This document shows, piece after piece, positions 26,561 to 37,930 of a stretch of DNA of 64,000 bases (positions are counted from its first letter, which is position 1; every line of letters starts with the position of its first letter). The stretch comes from Chaetorhynchus papuensis (lineage: Eukaryota > Chordata > Aves > Passeriformes > Rhipiduridae). The DNA lies in NCBI GenBank assembly GCA_013396525.1, contig VWYX01000769.1, positions 124,001-188,000 of the forward strand, written 5' to 3'. The notes beneath the pieces are model-generated. The model saw nothing but the letters and a program-made list of their open reading frames with translations. It did not search any database and was not told where the DNA came from. The position numbers and the translations under genes were made by a program.

Positions 26561-27694
26561 TCAGTGGGGTCAAACAGGCCAATTCTGACCTCAGTGAAGC
26601 AGATATTGAAGAACTGAGAACAGAGCACATTGCTTTTGACCATCATTGACTTTTGACAATTATTCATCCATGTCTAAGTTAAAACGCACAAAGATCCTTT
26701 ATCTAGATGCAATAAAGACAATGACTAGATGATAAAATTCATAAAACTGAGTTACAGTTACAAAACTGGAGAATATTCGTGTACTTTCTCACAAAAATAA
26801 GCCACTACATGAACAATTGTCATGTTGTTACTTTTTCCCTTCACAGAAATCTCACATCCTTAGAATAAGAGGGAGAAGAACTGAGGTTACTCCAATAATA
26901 CTGACCTTGCTTATGATTTCAAAATAAAGTTCATGTTTTTTTAAATTGACAGGATTTTGAAAGGTTATACTTTCTGCAGAAGGCTATGACATATGCATAG
27001 TTTTCTTGCTCTGTGATCTGGGACAGCATCTTCAAGCCTACTCTCCAAGAAAATCATGGTTCAGATGCCCTACATAGCAGTGTCTCTGGCAATATTGAAT
27101 CCTTTTTATTGCTGAGACCTAGTTTAATTTTGCTTTCATTGTCTCCACTGGCATTGCAAATCCACCATAAATGAGATGTGAATGTGGATACCTGAAAGAG
27201 TAAAAAAGGAATGTCTATGGAGGAGCTTCCTTTGGACCCTCTGTGATATTGTGCTTTAAAATAACATAATCAAATTTGCAAGCAAAAAAATCTCACAGTA
27301 AAGTCCAATGAACTTTGGACCTCAGTAAAAAGCCAGCCCTGAACTGAAGAAAGATACCTAAAGGACATCTAGGTAAAAGTGAAATCCCCAAACTCTGAAT
27401 ATTCATTGCATTCACAGTAGAGAAGACGAGAAGGTGACTGAAGCTCATCCAGGAAGGCAGAAAAGGTTTAGCTGTCATTATAGGTGCTGAAAGTTGAACA
27501 TCTTACTCACGTCAAATAGGGCACAGTTTACAAAATAAATATGCATGTAGAGTTTTAAAATGTGAAAGAAAAAAATAGCAAAAGCGTTGTAAGGGTCTAA
27601 AAGCATTCCTACTTTGAGACATGCAAAAATTTTCTTCTTTACTGAAGTTTCTAAATGGCTCAGTCCCAGGGTCAAACAGATACAAGGTATTCAA
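26561..27694. other. Unique AT-rich non-coding sequence
   Basis: I see no gene, repeat or RNA here beyond short A and T runs. Confidence 0.5.
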
Positions 27695-27800
27695 TTTTTT
27701 CTTTGGTAAATCAGAGAGAGAAAAGAAATCAGTCTGGGACTTGATCAAGGTCTCCAGCCTTGTAGGCAAGTGCCCTAACCACTAAGTTGTGGTAGTTGGT
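27695..27800 (-). repeat. tRNA-derived SINE head (MIR-like), reversed
   Basis: On the minus strand the segment reads 'gtggttagggcacttgcc', an A-box-like motif with the usual SINE context. A few tens of bases on it has 'gaccttgatcaagtccc', which fits a degenerate B box (GATCAAGTCC against GGTTCAANTCC). The spacing matches the internal RNA polymerase III promoter of a tRNA-derived SINE. No cloverleaf or CCA-proximal acceptor stem is seen, so it is not a tRNA gene. It is probably an old amniote SINE of MIR1 type. Confidence 0.5.
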
Positions 27801-29100
27801 AAGTGGAATCTTCTATCTCTTATTTTGACCAGAAATATGTTCTTGGCCTTCTTCTTTTCTTCTTTTGTCTGTATGCTCTGGCATACGGTCAGATTCAAGC
27901 AGCATTGCAAATTATTAACAAATGTAAGATATTTTGAATTTCACTGCAGAATAAGACAGGGCATTTAAGCAAGTTGCCTTATTTCACCTTTAGTGCCCTT
28001 CAAGATTCAAACAGAATCTGATGTTTTCCCCAGCTCAGCTAATAAAAGATAATGTCTTGCGTCATGCAGGTCTGCCTCTGCTGCATTCAATCACTACTGG
28101 GACAGTATGATGAAAAGTAGAAGATTTGTTATATCTGATAAAGGCCAAAAAATATTTAATAAAAAATTCCTAAACAGAATTTTAGCTGAAATCATTGCTG
28201 GAACAAAGGTAAAAAGAGAGTCTATTGGAAGATCTTGAGGTCATATATCAAGACTATGTGATAAAGAGTACAGTATCTAAGAGGAATATGGAAGAACAGA
28301 GAGGTTTAAGGCAGTTATAAGATCCTTCTACTACAAAAAAAGATGGATTAAAAAAAATTGAAATAGAAGAAAGAAGAGACCCACACCTTTGGAATGAAAG
28401 AAGAAGATGAAGGAAAAGCTGTAAACAACTTTCTAGGTGATATGAGAGCCTGCTACTTTTCTGGTAGAGCTTAATTTTATGCAAAGAGACGAAAAACTAA
28501 GTGCAATGTTCTCAGCTTGAATAGCTCAAAGTCATGTGTAGCTTGATGTACCGAGCAGTGGAACTCATGATTCCTGCTGTTCGGATCTTCCTATGTTGGT
28601 CAGTACTGGTGAGGTGAAACAATCAGCATACAAAGATTATTAAAAAAGCTGTAGCAATTAAGAGTTCTTCTCACTTCTGGCCATCAGGCTAGGTCGGTTC
28701 TCCCTCTGAAACTGAAACCTCCAAATCAAGCTTTAGATGTTGAAGTCTATATTTTGTGAATTCAAAAGTGTTTACAGGGAAGTGTGTCGGAACAGTATTC
28801 TGTACAAATAATGTCTGTGGTTAAGATGGAAGGTGGATAGATCACAGCAAGATACAAAGGTTAATTCGGGGGTGAATGTTTCGGCTTATGCACATCAAAG
28901 CATTGATGCATGAGTCACTGGCACAGAATGAATAATTTTTTTTGCATCAGAGTAATACAATGTTCTTGCTTACTGCTTTTCAAATCTATGAAAAATGCCA
29001 GATGAAATTATTTTTATTTATATCAGTCATTTTCCATGTTTTCTGCATAACAAAGATACTGATTCTTACAGAATACACAGATGGATTGTCCTCAATATGC
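27801..29100. other. Unique AT-rich non-coding sequence
   Basis: No gene or clear repeat is seen. The part 28130-28500 is purine-rich on the plus strand. Confidence 0.45.
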
Positions 29101-29109
29101 CAAATATGA

Positions 29110-29330
29110 CCGAGACAGGGACAGAGATGGAGACAGAGAGAAAGAAAAAGGAAGGAAGGAAGGAAGGAAGGAAGGAAGGAAGGAAGGAAGNNNNNNNNNN
29201 NNNNNNNNNNNNNNNNNNNNNNNNNNNNNNAGAAAGAAAGAAAATAAAAAGAAGAGAAAAAGAGAGAAAAGAAAGAAAGAAAATTAAAAGAGAGAAAAAG
29301 AGAGAAAAGAAAGAAACAGAAGAAGGAAAA
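29110..29330 (+). repeat. Polypurine microsatellite (GGAA)n / (GAAA)n with assembly gap
   Basis: From about 29110 the plus strand is almost purely purine: GACAGAG-like words, then (GGAA)n to 29190, then 40 Ns (29191-29230), then AGAAAG/GAGAAA-type repeats to about 29330. The translated Lys/Arg/Glu-rich frames across it are artefacts. The gap most likely marks a stretch that sequencing or assembly could not resolve, so the true length of the array is unknown. Confidence 0.97.
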
Positions 29331-31514
29331 AATCACCCCCTCCTCCAAGAGTCAGTAACAGTATTGTTTGACTACTTTCTGATAAAACTGTGCATAGAAT
29401 CAGCATAAAGCTTTTTATTGCATACACTTTTTTTTTGAAACTGGTGTCTGAGAGGTCACTGGCCAGGTGTTTAACTATTCTTGCTTAGAATAGAGGCCCA
29501 TTCTTCATTTTTATATTAATAGTAACTGGGAGATGAGGAGTGGTAAAATATATTCAGTTCTTAAATTAACACCTTATGACAACTTGAATTAAAACACAAT
29601 GTGAGTGTATTACATTTCACTCTGAATGCACATGGTTGGCTACAGCAGGTATTGGACCAACAGGAATCCCTACTTGTCATACTTGTGGTAACTCTCAAAT
29701 TAGCTGTGACATGGAATAGCCTTTTGATCTTGACCATGTTCTACTAATTATTTAATCTTTGACAACACAGTAACATGTTTCAGCACATAACCTAAGAAGG
29801 AACACAGTACAGGTTTTCTTCCAAAGCCTGCAAAAGCCAAGAAAACAACTCCACACTTCTCTTAAATTCCTCTTTTCACCTTCTCTTCATTAAAGCTGGA
29901 TATGAGCCATAACTTCAAATGAAAATGGACACAAAGTTTTCCTCTTAGGGTAGAATTCATTGCATCCAATGTCAGATATCTATGAGAACGGTGTTTAACC
30001 CTGATTTGTTCTTCTTTATTCTGCTTATAGTCAGCAGGAAGGAACGAACAATTTTTGATATTTTTAGAATGAAGCAGATCGTGCTCTAGAGCTGCTTTTT
30101 TTTGGCCCACTGGCTTGGGAGACCAGCTTGGACGTAAGAACATCTGGTAAGAGAAATCTCACCTAAGGTATCTAAGAAAGACCAGATGTATCACACCTCA
30201 GAAAAGCCTAATTCTTTCCATGGACTAAGAGCATGCTTGGGGTTAAATGAGATGAATTCCAGCCTTGTTGTCTTCTATAAATTTGGCAGATTCTGTGTCT
30301 GGGTCTGGCCAGAGAACAATGGTTGCATTTTACTTACAAGTAAAGTAGAAACACTCTTTGAAATTCTGGAATTTGTGAGAATCTTACCCAGAACAGTAGG
30401 CTTCTCCCTAAAGCATCTGCTGAAGAGCCTTTGGGGGAAAGCCAAGCTCTTGTCTGGTTTGATTCACAGTGGAGAATCAAGGCTACTTAATGTAGGTGAG
30501 TGCCCTAACAAATAGGTTTGTGTCTGCTTTTGGGCCTGCTTCACTTCATATCATTGGATCAAGAAGAAAGGACCTGAATCAAGGCTGAGTAGTTATCTTC
30601 TGCATGGGCCTCTTATGAAAAAATACTTGCTCACTATAGTATCAGGTCACCTATCACCTGTTGTCTCATTAAGTACAGAAAATCTCTTTACAGAGTTTTG
30701 TTAAAACAGACACAGTGCCACAGAATTATTGGGTCTTGAGAACTGGCACTTTCTAATGAAAAAGCTTGATGCTGGAAGGTCCTGGACAGCAGTCCTGCTA
30801 AACCTCACTTTCTCTCTCTCCTTTTTTTTAGTTTTGAATAAATTTTGTCATAAAGCCTAATGTAAATGAGCAGAATGCATTTGTTTGTTTGTTGTTTATA
30901 CCACCTCTGTTTTCCCCGAGAAGCATTCTGGTCTGACTGCTTTATACTCTGCAGTAAAAATGTCTCACTGCTAAATTGTGGTGATCCTTGGCAATCAACA
31001 AGAATTCTTCAGTAGCAGCTGATGGTTTCAAATACATTTTCCTCCTGTTTGATAAATGTCTACCCAAACAGGCGAAAGCGGGTGCCAACTTCTCTTCTCT
31101 TGTCTAGTAGTGTCTAACAGCTCATGCATGTTCCAGGGTGTGCTACAGCTTCCAGGGTGTGGCTCTCTAAATTTTGGCCACTTTGGGAAGAGTTCTCATT
31201 TTCCTGCCCTCTCTGTGTTTACTAAGACACATTCCTCTCAGACCCCGCAGACCAAATGCATCACATAGGCAGCACAGGTCCTCCTGGTTCCTGCCTCAAT
31301 CTTTCCTATGGGTTTGTGCTTCAGATAGGTGGGACTTTCCTGGACAAAGGTCTTATTGAACTTCCTGGAAAGTTACCAGCTGGTTCTCAAGAGAAAAATC
31401 TTCACTTACTTTTAGTAGGAGGTTTTCCCCAGCAGCCATGGAAACCAGTACTGGGAAGGCCAGTTTTTCTCTTACAAGCAGTGACAAGAATAAGAAAGAA
31501 AAACATTTAAGACA
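29331..31514. other. Unique non-coding sequence
   Basis: No gene is recognised. A short TTTG repeat lies at about 30880-30893. The plus-strand frame 30186-30515 (109 codons) has no recognisable domain. Confidence 0.5.
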
Positions 31515-32130
31515 TCAGTACACTGGAGAAATGGGCTTACAGAAAACTCATCAAGTTCAATAAGGGCAGGTGTAAATTCTTCCAATGTAGGATAGAAAAG
31601 TCCCGTGCAACAGGACAGGCTGGGGAAAGAGGACAAGGAGTCCTGGTGAATAACAAGTGAGAGCAGAGTCTCCAAACTGAGGCAATAGAATATTCTTTCT
31701 TCCATATTTCTGAGACTACGTCTGAAGGCCTATGTCCAGCTCTGAACTCCCCAAGGCAAGACTAAGCCCAAGGTACTTAAATGAGTCCAGTCCATCACCT
31801 GGACTTACTGACATTGATTAGCTGCTAAGTCCTTGATGTACAAGGACTATCTGAGAAACCTTGATTTGCTCAGTCTGAAGGACAGAAGGAAAAGCCAGAT
31901 TTTAAAGCTGTCTTCTCTTGGGGATGCACAACAAAAGCATGAGAAGGAATACATACACAAAATGCAAAACAAGAAAATATTGGATATCAGGAAATAAATT
32001 TCACCATGAGAATTGTCTAACATTGGTGCAAATTGCATAGAGATGCTGCGAAAACTCCATTCTGAGAGATAATCAAAATTTGACAGGAAACAGCCATGAA
32101 CAAACTCATGTAACAGTAAAAAACGTCAAA
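31515..32130 (+). mobile_element. CR1 LINE fragment, decayed 3' coding part
   Basis: The segment begins with 'gaaatgggcttacagaaaactcatcaagttcaataagggcaggtg', the CR1 block encoding the region just after the reverse transcriptase core. It continues with 'caggacaggctgggg', 'gtcctggtgaataacaag', a 'tttgctcagtctgaag' block and 'ggaaataaatttcaccatgaga', each in the order found in CR1. Small deletions and stop codons are common throughout, and the 3' UTR tail is missing or eroded. It is an old, dead copy in plus orientation. Confidence 0.8.
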
Positions 32131-35100
32131 TGACCCCCTAACGTCTCTTGAACCCATTTTATGAAGAAGGTCTTTAATGGAGATCTTAGAAATCTAATTT
32201 TTGGAATTAGGTGTTACCATTCTGGTGAGATCTTGGTTGTTGAATACATTTGTGATAGACTCACATCTACTTAATAAAATTATGTTTATATCATGGTTGG
32301 ATGAGCCAGGGGAAAGGCAGATAAGGAATTATTGTAAATTTCTTAGAAGTACCTACTTGTAATTCTCATATTCAGAAATAATCTCTTACAGAAAAGAACT
32401 TGCTTTTTGGGATCCTCTAGTGTGTTAATCCAAAATTTTCCAGTATTTACTATTTACAGTTATTAACTAAACATTGCAATTTCCCATGAATTATAACAGT
32501 TGTATGACATAAACTCATGTTTTATAGATAAAACATGTCTCCAAATTTGGAAACAAAATGAATTTTACTTGCTGTGAGTGCTTCTGGTAATACAGGGAGA
32601 TGTGATCATGACAAACTAGAAAGATGCTGTGCAAGATGAGGTTCAATCAATTCTCCTCAGAATTCTGGTTCTGAAGATTCTGCTGAACAAGGTGCAACCC
32701 TGAGAGATGAGGAAGAGTCACTGTGTAGAAACCAAATTCATTTTGACTCAGAAGGCTTAAGGCAGTAGAGCAATACATGCTAAAGGCTCAGTGTAGTGCC
32801 CTTATCTTTTGTTATTCATTTTCTCTTTCCTTTGAGACACCCACATGAAAGTTGCACAGCTGGTTCCTCTTGCGGTTATTTACTGCAGTTGCACTTTGAA
32901 TAGTTTGCTATTTCCTGTGACATCTTTCATATATCTCAAACATCAGTTTCTGTGCTATTCCAGAAAAAAACCCCACTATTTTGCATGAGTGCTGAAGAAT
33001 TCACCTTTTCAAGCAGAGCATTTATGGGAAAGTTCATGTTTGGTTATTCTATGAAACCATTTTCCTTTTTCCCACTTTCCAACCAGGAAATCAAAAAGAG
33101 TACAAAAAGACAAAAGAGTCACTGAATGACTTGAAGACTGTGGTAAAATATGCTAGCATTTCTCTTCCATGTTGTCAAGAGTGACTTAAACCTTAGAACC
33201 AATACAAATTGCAGAGTTATTTGATACTTGATTATTTGCCCACTTCTCCGTTTATCCTATGGATCCAATGGAGACTCTTTAATCAGGATAGATTTGTGAA
33301 AAGAAAAGAGAATATGATTGTTAAAAAAGAGAAAATCTTCAACTGTATTAGGAATCCTTCCAAATACCCACATCATGTCTGTGAGGATATGCATTAAATT
33401 ACTCTATAGAAAGCAAATGGAAACAGAGGCCTCTCTGCATCCTTCTGCATGTGCTCAGCATGCTGACAAAGCCCTTATGTGAAAACCAGCAAGGACCTAT
33501 AAAAGAATCAAGAACTTTGAATCTTAGGCACTGAGAAGAAAACTGGCTTTGTGAAGCTCTCTTATTCCTTCTGAATCAATTTAGAGCCTATGAAAGGTGC
33601 TGAACTGACAGACCAGATTCCTTTCTTAATGCACAAAACAGGTGCAGCAAGTGGTGATTTTTGAGCTTTCCTCACTGTACCAGTGCATTTCAGCCTTGGC
33701 TGAGGGGGACCACCTCTGGGCAGAGAGGAGAGTTCATCTTCCAAGCCCGTGCATTTTTCCCCCCCTGTGTTCACTGCCAACAAAGACACCAATTAGTGCA
33801 TAGCCCCAGCATTTGAAGCAAATGAAAGCAGAGACAACAGAATAAAGGGAGAGATGTGTTTGCTCCTGGAATTCTGTTTTGACATTTATTTTGGATTTTA
33901 GCAAGGCCTACAATCGTTTGCATTATTTTAAGGAAAAAAAACCCACCCAGTCTCATTACCATTGGATATGATGATGGGGGAAATGGGCTGGAAAAATCCT
34001 GGATCTTTGCTGTGCCTTATTCTGGAATTACAAAGACTAGGGCAAATTCTTTACTGCTGTGCCATTCAGCTATTATGTTTAACAATCTAATTAGAAAGGC
34101 TGTGTTGCTTTTCCCCATTATAAAAGCAAAGACAGTGCACACAAGCAAAACCAATTAGACAGCTGTAGTTTACAGAGCTGGCTTGCCTCGAGGCTGGTTT
34201 CTAATGAACCCCCAGTAGATGGTTCCTATCCAGAAACAGGACAGAAGCAGCACAGTGATAGTGTGCTATCTTTCCTGCAATCAGGCGCTAATGTCTGCTC
34301 TGGTCCACAGAGCTGACACTTGACCATTTCTTTCTGCAGCCACCAGCACCAGGCTGTGACACTAGCCTGGCTGATAATGCAGGTCCCTTACACTGCTCAA
34401 AGTCATGCTAACAGGTGGCAATAAATCTAAAATGTTCCTCTCAGTTTTATGATTGCTGCTTTCTGCTCACCGGGGACTTGTTTTAACTTAAAGCAGACAC
34501 AAAGCTGTACAATAACCTGCATACTTGCCATGCTTTTATTTTTCAGCATGTATGGCTCAAATTAAGGCAGACTTGTATTGAGTAGATTGCTCACTGCAAG
34601 TTAGTCATCTGTTTAGTGTTTCCACAAGGCAGTTGTGGTTGTTCACAAGTCTATTAATTAAAAAGAAAATGATTAAGGAAACTACTCAGTGGGTTGATGA
34701 ACCATTCAACCACTTCAAAACTAAGTAAAACATTAAAACAACCCCCCCCTCCCACATTCCTTTTCTTGAATAGCCTGATAACAGGTATTTGTTTGAACTG
34801 AACTTTATAGGGCTTGTGAAAACACAAGCTCTTGTCATCACTGCATTTAAATGAGTTTTATGTACAAGAAACTGAGTAGCACAGTCTGAGCTAGAATAGA
34901 TGGAACTGTGTCAGCATTCCCTTTAAAAATACCCCTATATTCACTGGGTTATGAGTCAGTTATAAAAAAATCACTCCAGGATAAAATTTTGCATTTTTGA
35001 CAGTAATACTTGGGTCAGAGAAAGCAATCTTGGGGCTTGCAGAGAAGTCTGTATAAATTAATTTATATTCAAAATTAAAGTACTTGCACAGCTACATATT

Positions 35101-36984
35101 CATATATTTATTCAGCTGTAGATTTACATTGCTATTACCATTGCTATTATTTATCATCTCAAATATAAGTTTCTCACTCATATTGTTTTGAATTTCTCTG
35201 TTGGGGAGACACAAGTAAGTGCAGAAACCATTCCCTTCCACTATTTTCACACAGTGTTTGTCTCCTCTGCCCTTGTTTCAATAGGGTGTATAGGGGTGGA
35301 GGGGGTTTAAACAAGATGAGAAAAAAGGGAAAAATAGGAGTGTAAGAGAGTAAAGAATAGAAATCTGAATTTCTGTGATATTTATATAAACTTAAATAAG
35401 ACACTGAAAGTTAAAACTAAGAAAATAGGAGTTTGAACTATGTTTTAGTCACAGCACTACCGTCAAAAACCTGACTTTTCGGATCCATTTTTTCAAAAGC
35501 CCATATTTTACAAGGAGGTAGAGGAAATTTTCAAACTAGCTGTCATTGTCAGAACACTTTCAAAATGAAATAATGAAAAACTTGAGCATAAAAGCCTGAG
35601 CTGGGGGAAAAATTATATCTTTAAATTCATCTGGACAATAGCAAAAATAGCAACTAAAAGGGTAAAAGTCTTTAGTGCTCTCAGTTTGTATCTTCAGTTA
35701 CTTCTTTTTAAAGAAACTACTTTCAAGGATGGTCAAATGGAGTAAATATCTAGTTATGAACTTTATTAAATTCTGCCCACATGGACAGAGGTAGCTTAAA
35801 GCAACACTGTGCACGAAGGTAAACACAAAAGAAGGGGTTACCTAGGCTGCTGTGTATTTACAAGTATTTGCCAATAATATCTCCAAATGTAGCTTAAAAC
35901 CCAACCAAAAAATAGATAATGAATGCTTGTAAGGATTAGGAGAAGTGCCAAAGATAGCAGGTCAAGGAATTATTCTTCATGGGAAAAAAATGTAGGATCA
36001 GAGTTCTAGAACTAAAGCTGGTGTGAATTCTTTATACTGAGGCAATTTAATTCTCCAAAGAAAGAAGGAGCTTTAGTGGGTGGGTGAGATGGAAAGTCAG
36101 CTTTTAAGGACCTCTTATGTTTGCAATGGTCAGCTATTGTTTGGAGTAAAACTAGGTCAATTATTGTTGGTTCAAAAAGAGGTAAAAATTATGTCTGGAT
36201 TAATTCCAAAACTTTTTTCCTCCCCGTTCTCCACTATGCAAATAATACAAAAGATGTGTTTTCCCACTGACTGGCAGTCCACTGCTGTATGTCTTCTCAA
36301 ACCATGATAGTGGCATCTCCCTCTTGCCAGCCCCAGATTAAAGGAGTTCACTGCAGCTGATTTCTAAGGTTAACCTACATATAGTGGACAGGATATCTCC
36401 GGGGAAAGAAGTCTGTAAATTTCTTATCTCATGGTTGGTCTATATGTGTGCTCAGATTCCTGACCCCCATGCCAGGATGGGGATCAGAATTTGTGTTAAG
36501 ACTCAGCAAAACTAAACCAAGGTGAGAAGAAGTAGAGAAAGGAGGCATCTTTTTAATGACCTTCTTCAAAACATGTTTCTTAGAGTGTCCTGTGTATTGA
36601 TTTATTCTTTCCATGGGTTTTGTTGTTTTGCCACCACAGTCATGTTGATATATCATCTGGATTATCCTGCTGTGAAATAAAATTTCTTTATCTACCTCTT
36701 GAGACTGTTTTGCATCTTTGTGCAGAATAACAAATCCTGAAGTGCTGGGCAAACCTCACACTAAAATCAGGAAAGCAACCAATCCCTGTAAGCATGCAGT
36801 CGTGCGTTTACACACCCTTCACGTGTGACTGAGTATCAAACTGTGAGCCCATCCTGTGCTTACACACAATGGTTAAACACATATCCACACCCACTTCCGG
36901 GCAGACCTTCCTTGCAGAGGAGTTTAAGTATAGAGGAATCCTTGCCTAAGTCAGACTGGAGAACCATTTTGTCTGTTACTAAAT
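32131..36984. other. Unique sequence with a candidate regulatory block
   Basis: No gene is supported; no frame exceeds 107 codons with any recognisable feature. The section 34000-34720 differs from the surroundings in texture and is reported separately as a candidate conserved element. A run of eight C is at about 34742-34749. Confidence 0.5.
34000..34720. promoter_or_regulatory. Candidate conserved non-coding element (enhancer-like)
   Basis: The block has no repeat signature and no open frame of note. It is dense in homeodomain-type cores: TAATTAG at 34088-34094, CAATTAG at 34152-34158 next to an E-box CAGCTG at 34160-34165, and ATTAATTA at 34653-34660. It also has long stretches of complex sequence without slippage repeats. 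This is the look of vertebrate developmental enhancers in gene deserts. The call is inference only, because such words also occur by chance in AT-rich DNA; cross-species alignment is needed. Confidence 0.3.
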
Positions 36985-37930
36985 CTCATATAACCAGAAT
37001 CAGATGCTGTAAAGAACGACAGAAGAACCTGCAGGAGGCAGAGGCAGAATAATCTGCCTCCACAGAGATCTCCTGATCCTCCTCACTAATTGTGAGAGAC
37101 TAGTTTAAGCCCTGAAGCACTAGGTTTAATATCTCTTCCAAAAGTTTTATTTTCTTTAATTATGATAACTGGATATCCATGATATTGATATAATATCCAA
37201 TCTCTTGATGAATCTGGTGAAGTTTTTGGTCTCAACAACTTCCTTTGGCAATGAGTTCCACAATTTAATTACACGTAATATAAAAAGGTATTTCCTTTTA
37301 TCAGTTTTGACTTGCCCACCTTTTAATTTCAGTGAATGCCTTGTTGTTTTTCCTTCCAGAGCCAGAGTGGAAGCCCCTGATCTGCTTTCCCTGTGCTGTT
37401 TTATACGATAACATTAATCTGTAAAATGTTTTCATTTTGCCTCTCATTCCTTCTTGTATGAGGGGAAAATCCTCTGTCTTTCCAACTTCTCTTCACAAGA
37501 CCACATTTCCATTTCTGTTATTTTTCTGTGATCTCTCACCAAGGCTATGTTTTATGGGACACAGTGTCTGGTGTTGCAAGAAGTATCTGAAGTATGCTCT
37601 GTCCTTTATATATGCAAAGGCATTATGAAGTTTCTGTGCTGTTTCCATCCTCTCCTCCATGCTTCTGCAGCACCTGAATGATGTTAGATTTTTTTTGGGG
37701 GGGGGGGCAGGGAACCACGAACTCTTGGTGTGCTCTCTGCAGTGATACCTGCATTTCCCTGCTGAATGGAGCCATTATACAGACTTTAATCATAAGATTA
37801 ATTTCACTTTTATCCTCTGATGTGTTTTACTTCACATGTATCAGTGAGACACGCAGCTAATTTAGAGCTGCCTGTTCCTGACTGACTGAGGTGATTTTGG
37901 ATGGGGTCCAGTCACCACAAGTAAGGTGTT
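36985..37930 (-). mobile_element. Old CR1/L3-like LINE fragment, minus strand
   Basis: Read on the plus strand, the segment runs 'aagccctgaagcactaggttta', 'tcaacaacttcctttggcaatgagttccacaatttaattacacg', 'aaaaaggtatttccttttatcag', 'ttttaatttcagtgaatg', a block near 37600 with 'caaaggcattatgaag', and 'cagctaatttagagc' near 37855. This order matches the reverse complement of the C-terminal reverse transcriptase region and 3' UTR of an old CR1 lineage widespread in birds, turtles and crocodilians. The LINE's 3' end therefore lies toward 36985 and its truncated 5' end near 37930. A T8-G11 run at 37689-37707 interrupts it. It is heavily decayed and not coding. Confidence 0.82.

Noticed and set aside
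27695..27800. Possible tRNA gene
   Set aside because: Only A- and B-box-like motifs remain, the B box is degenerate, and no cloverleaf or acceptor stem can be drawn. A SINE scrap fits better.
28995..29408. Lys/Arg/Glu-rich frames across 29.1-29.3 kb
   Set aside because: They are translations of the GGAA/GAAA microsatellite and the N gap.
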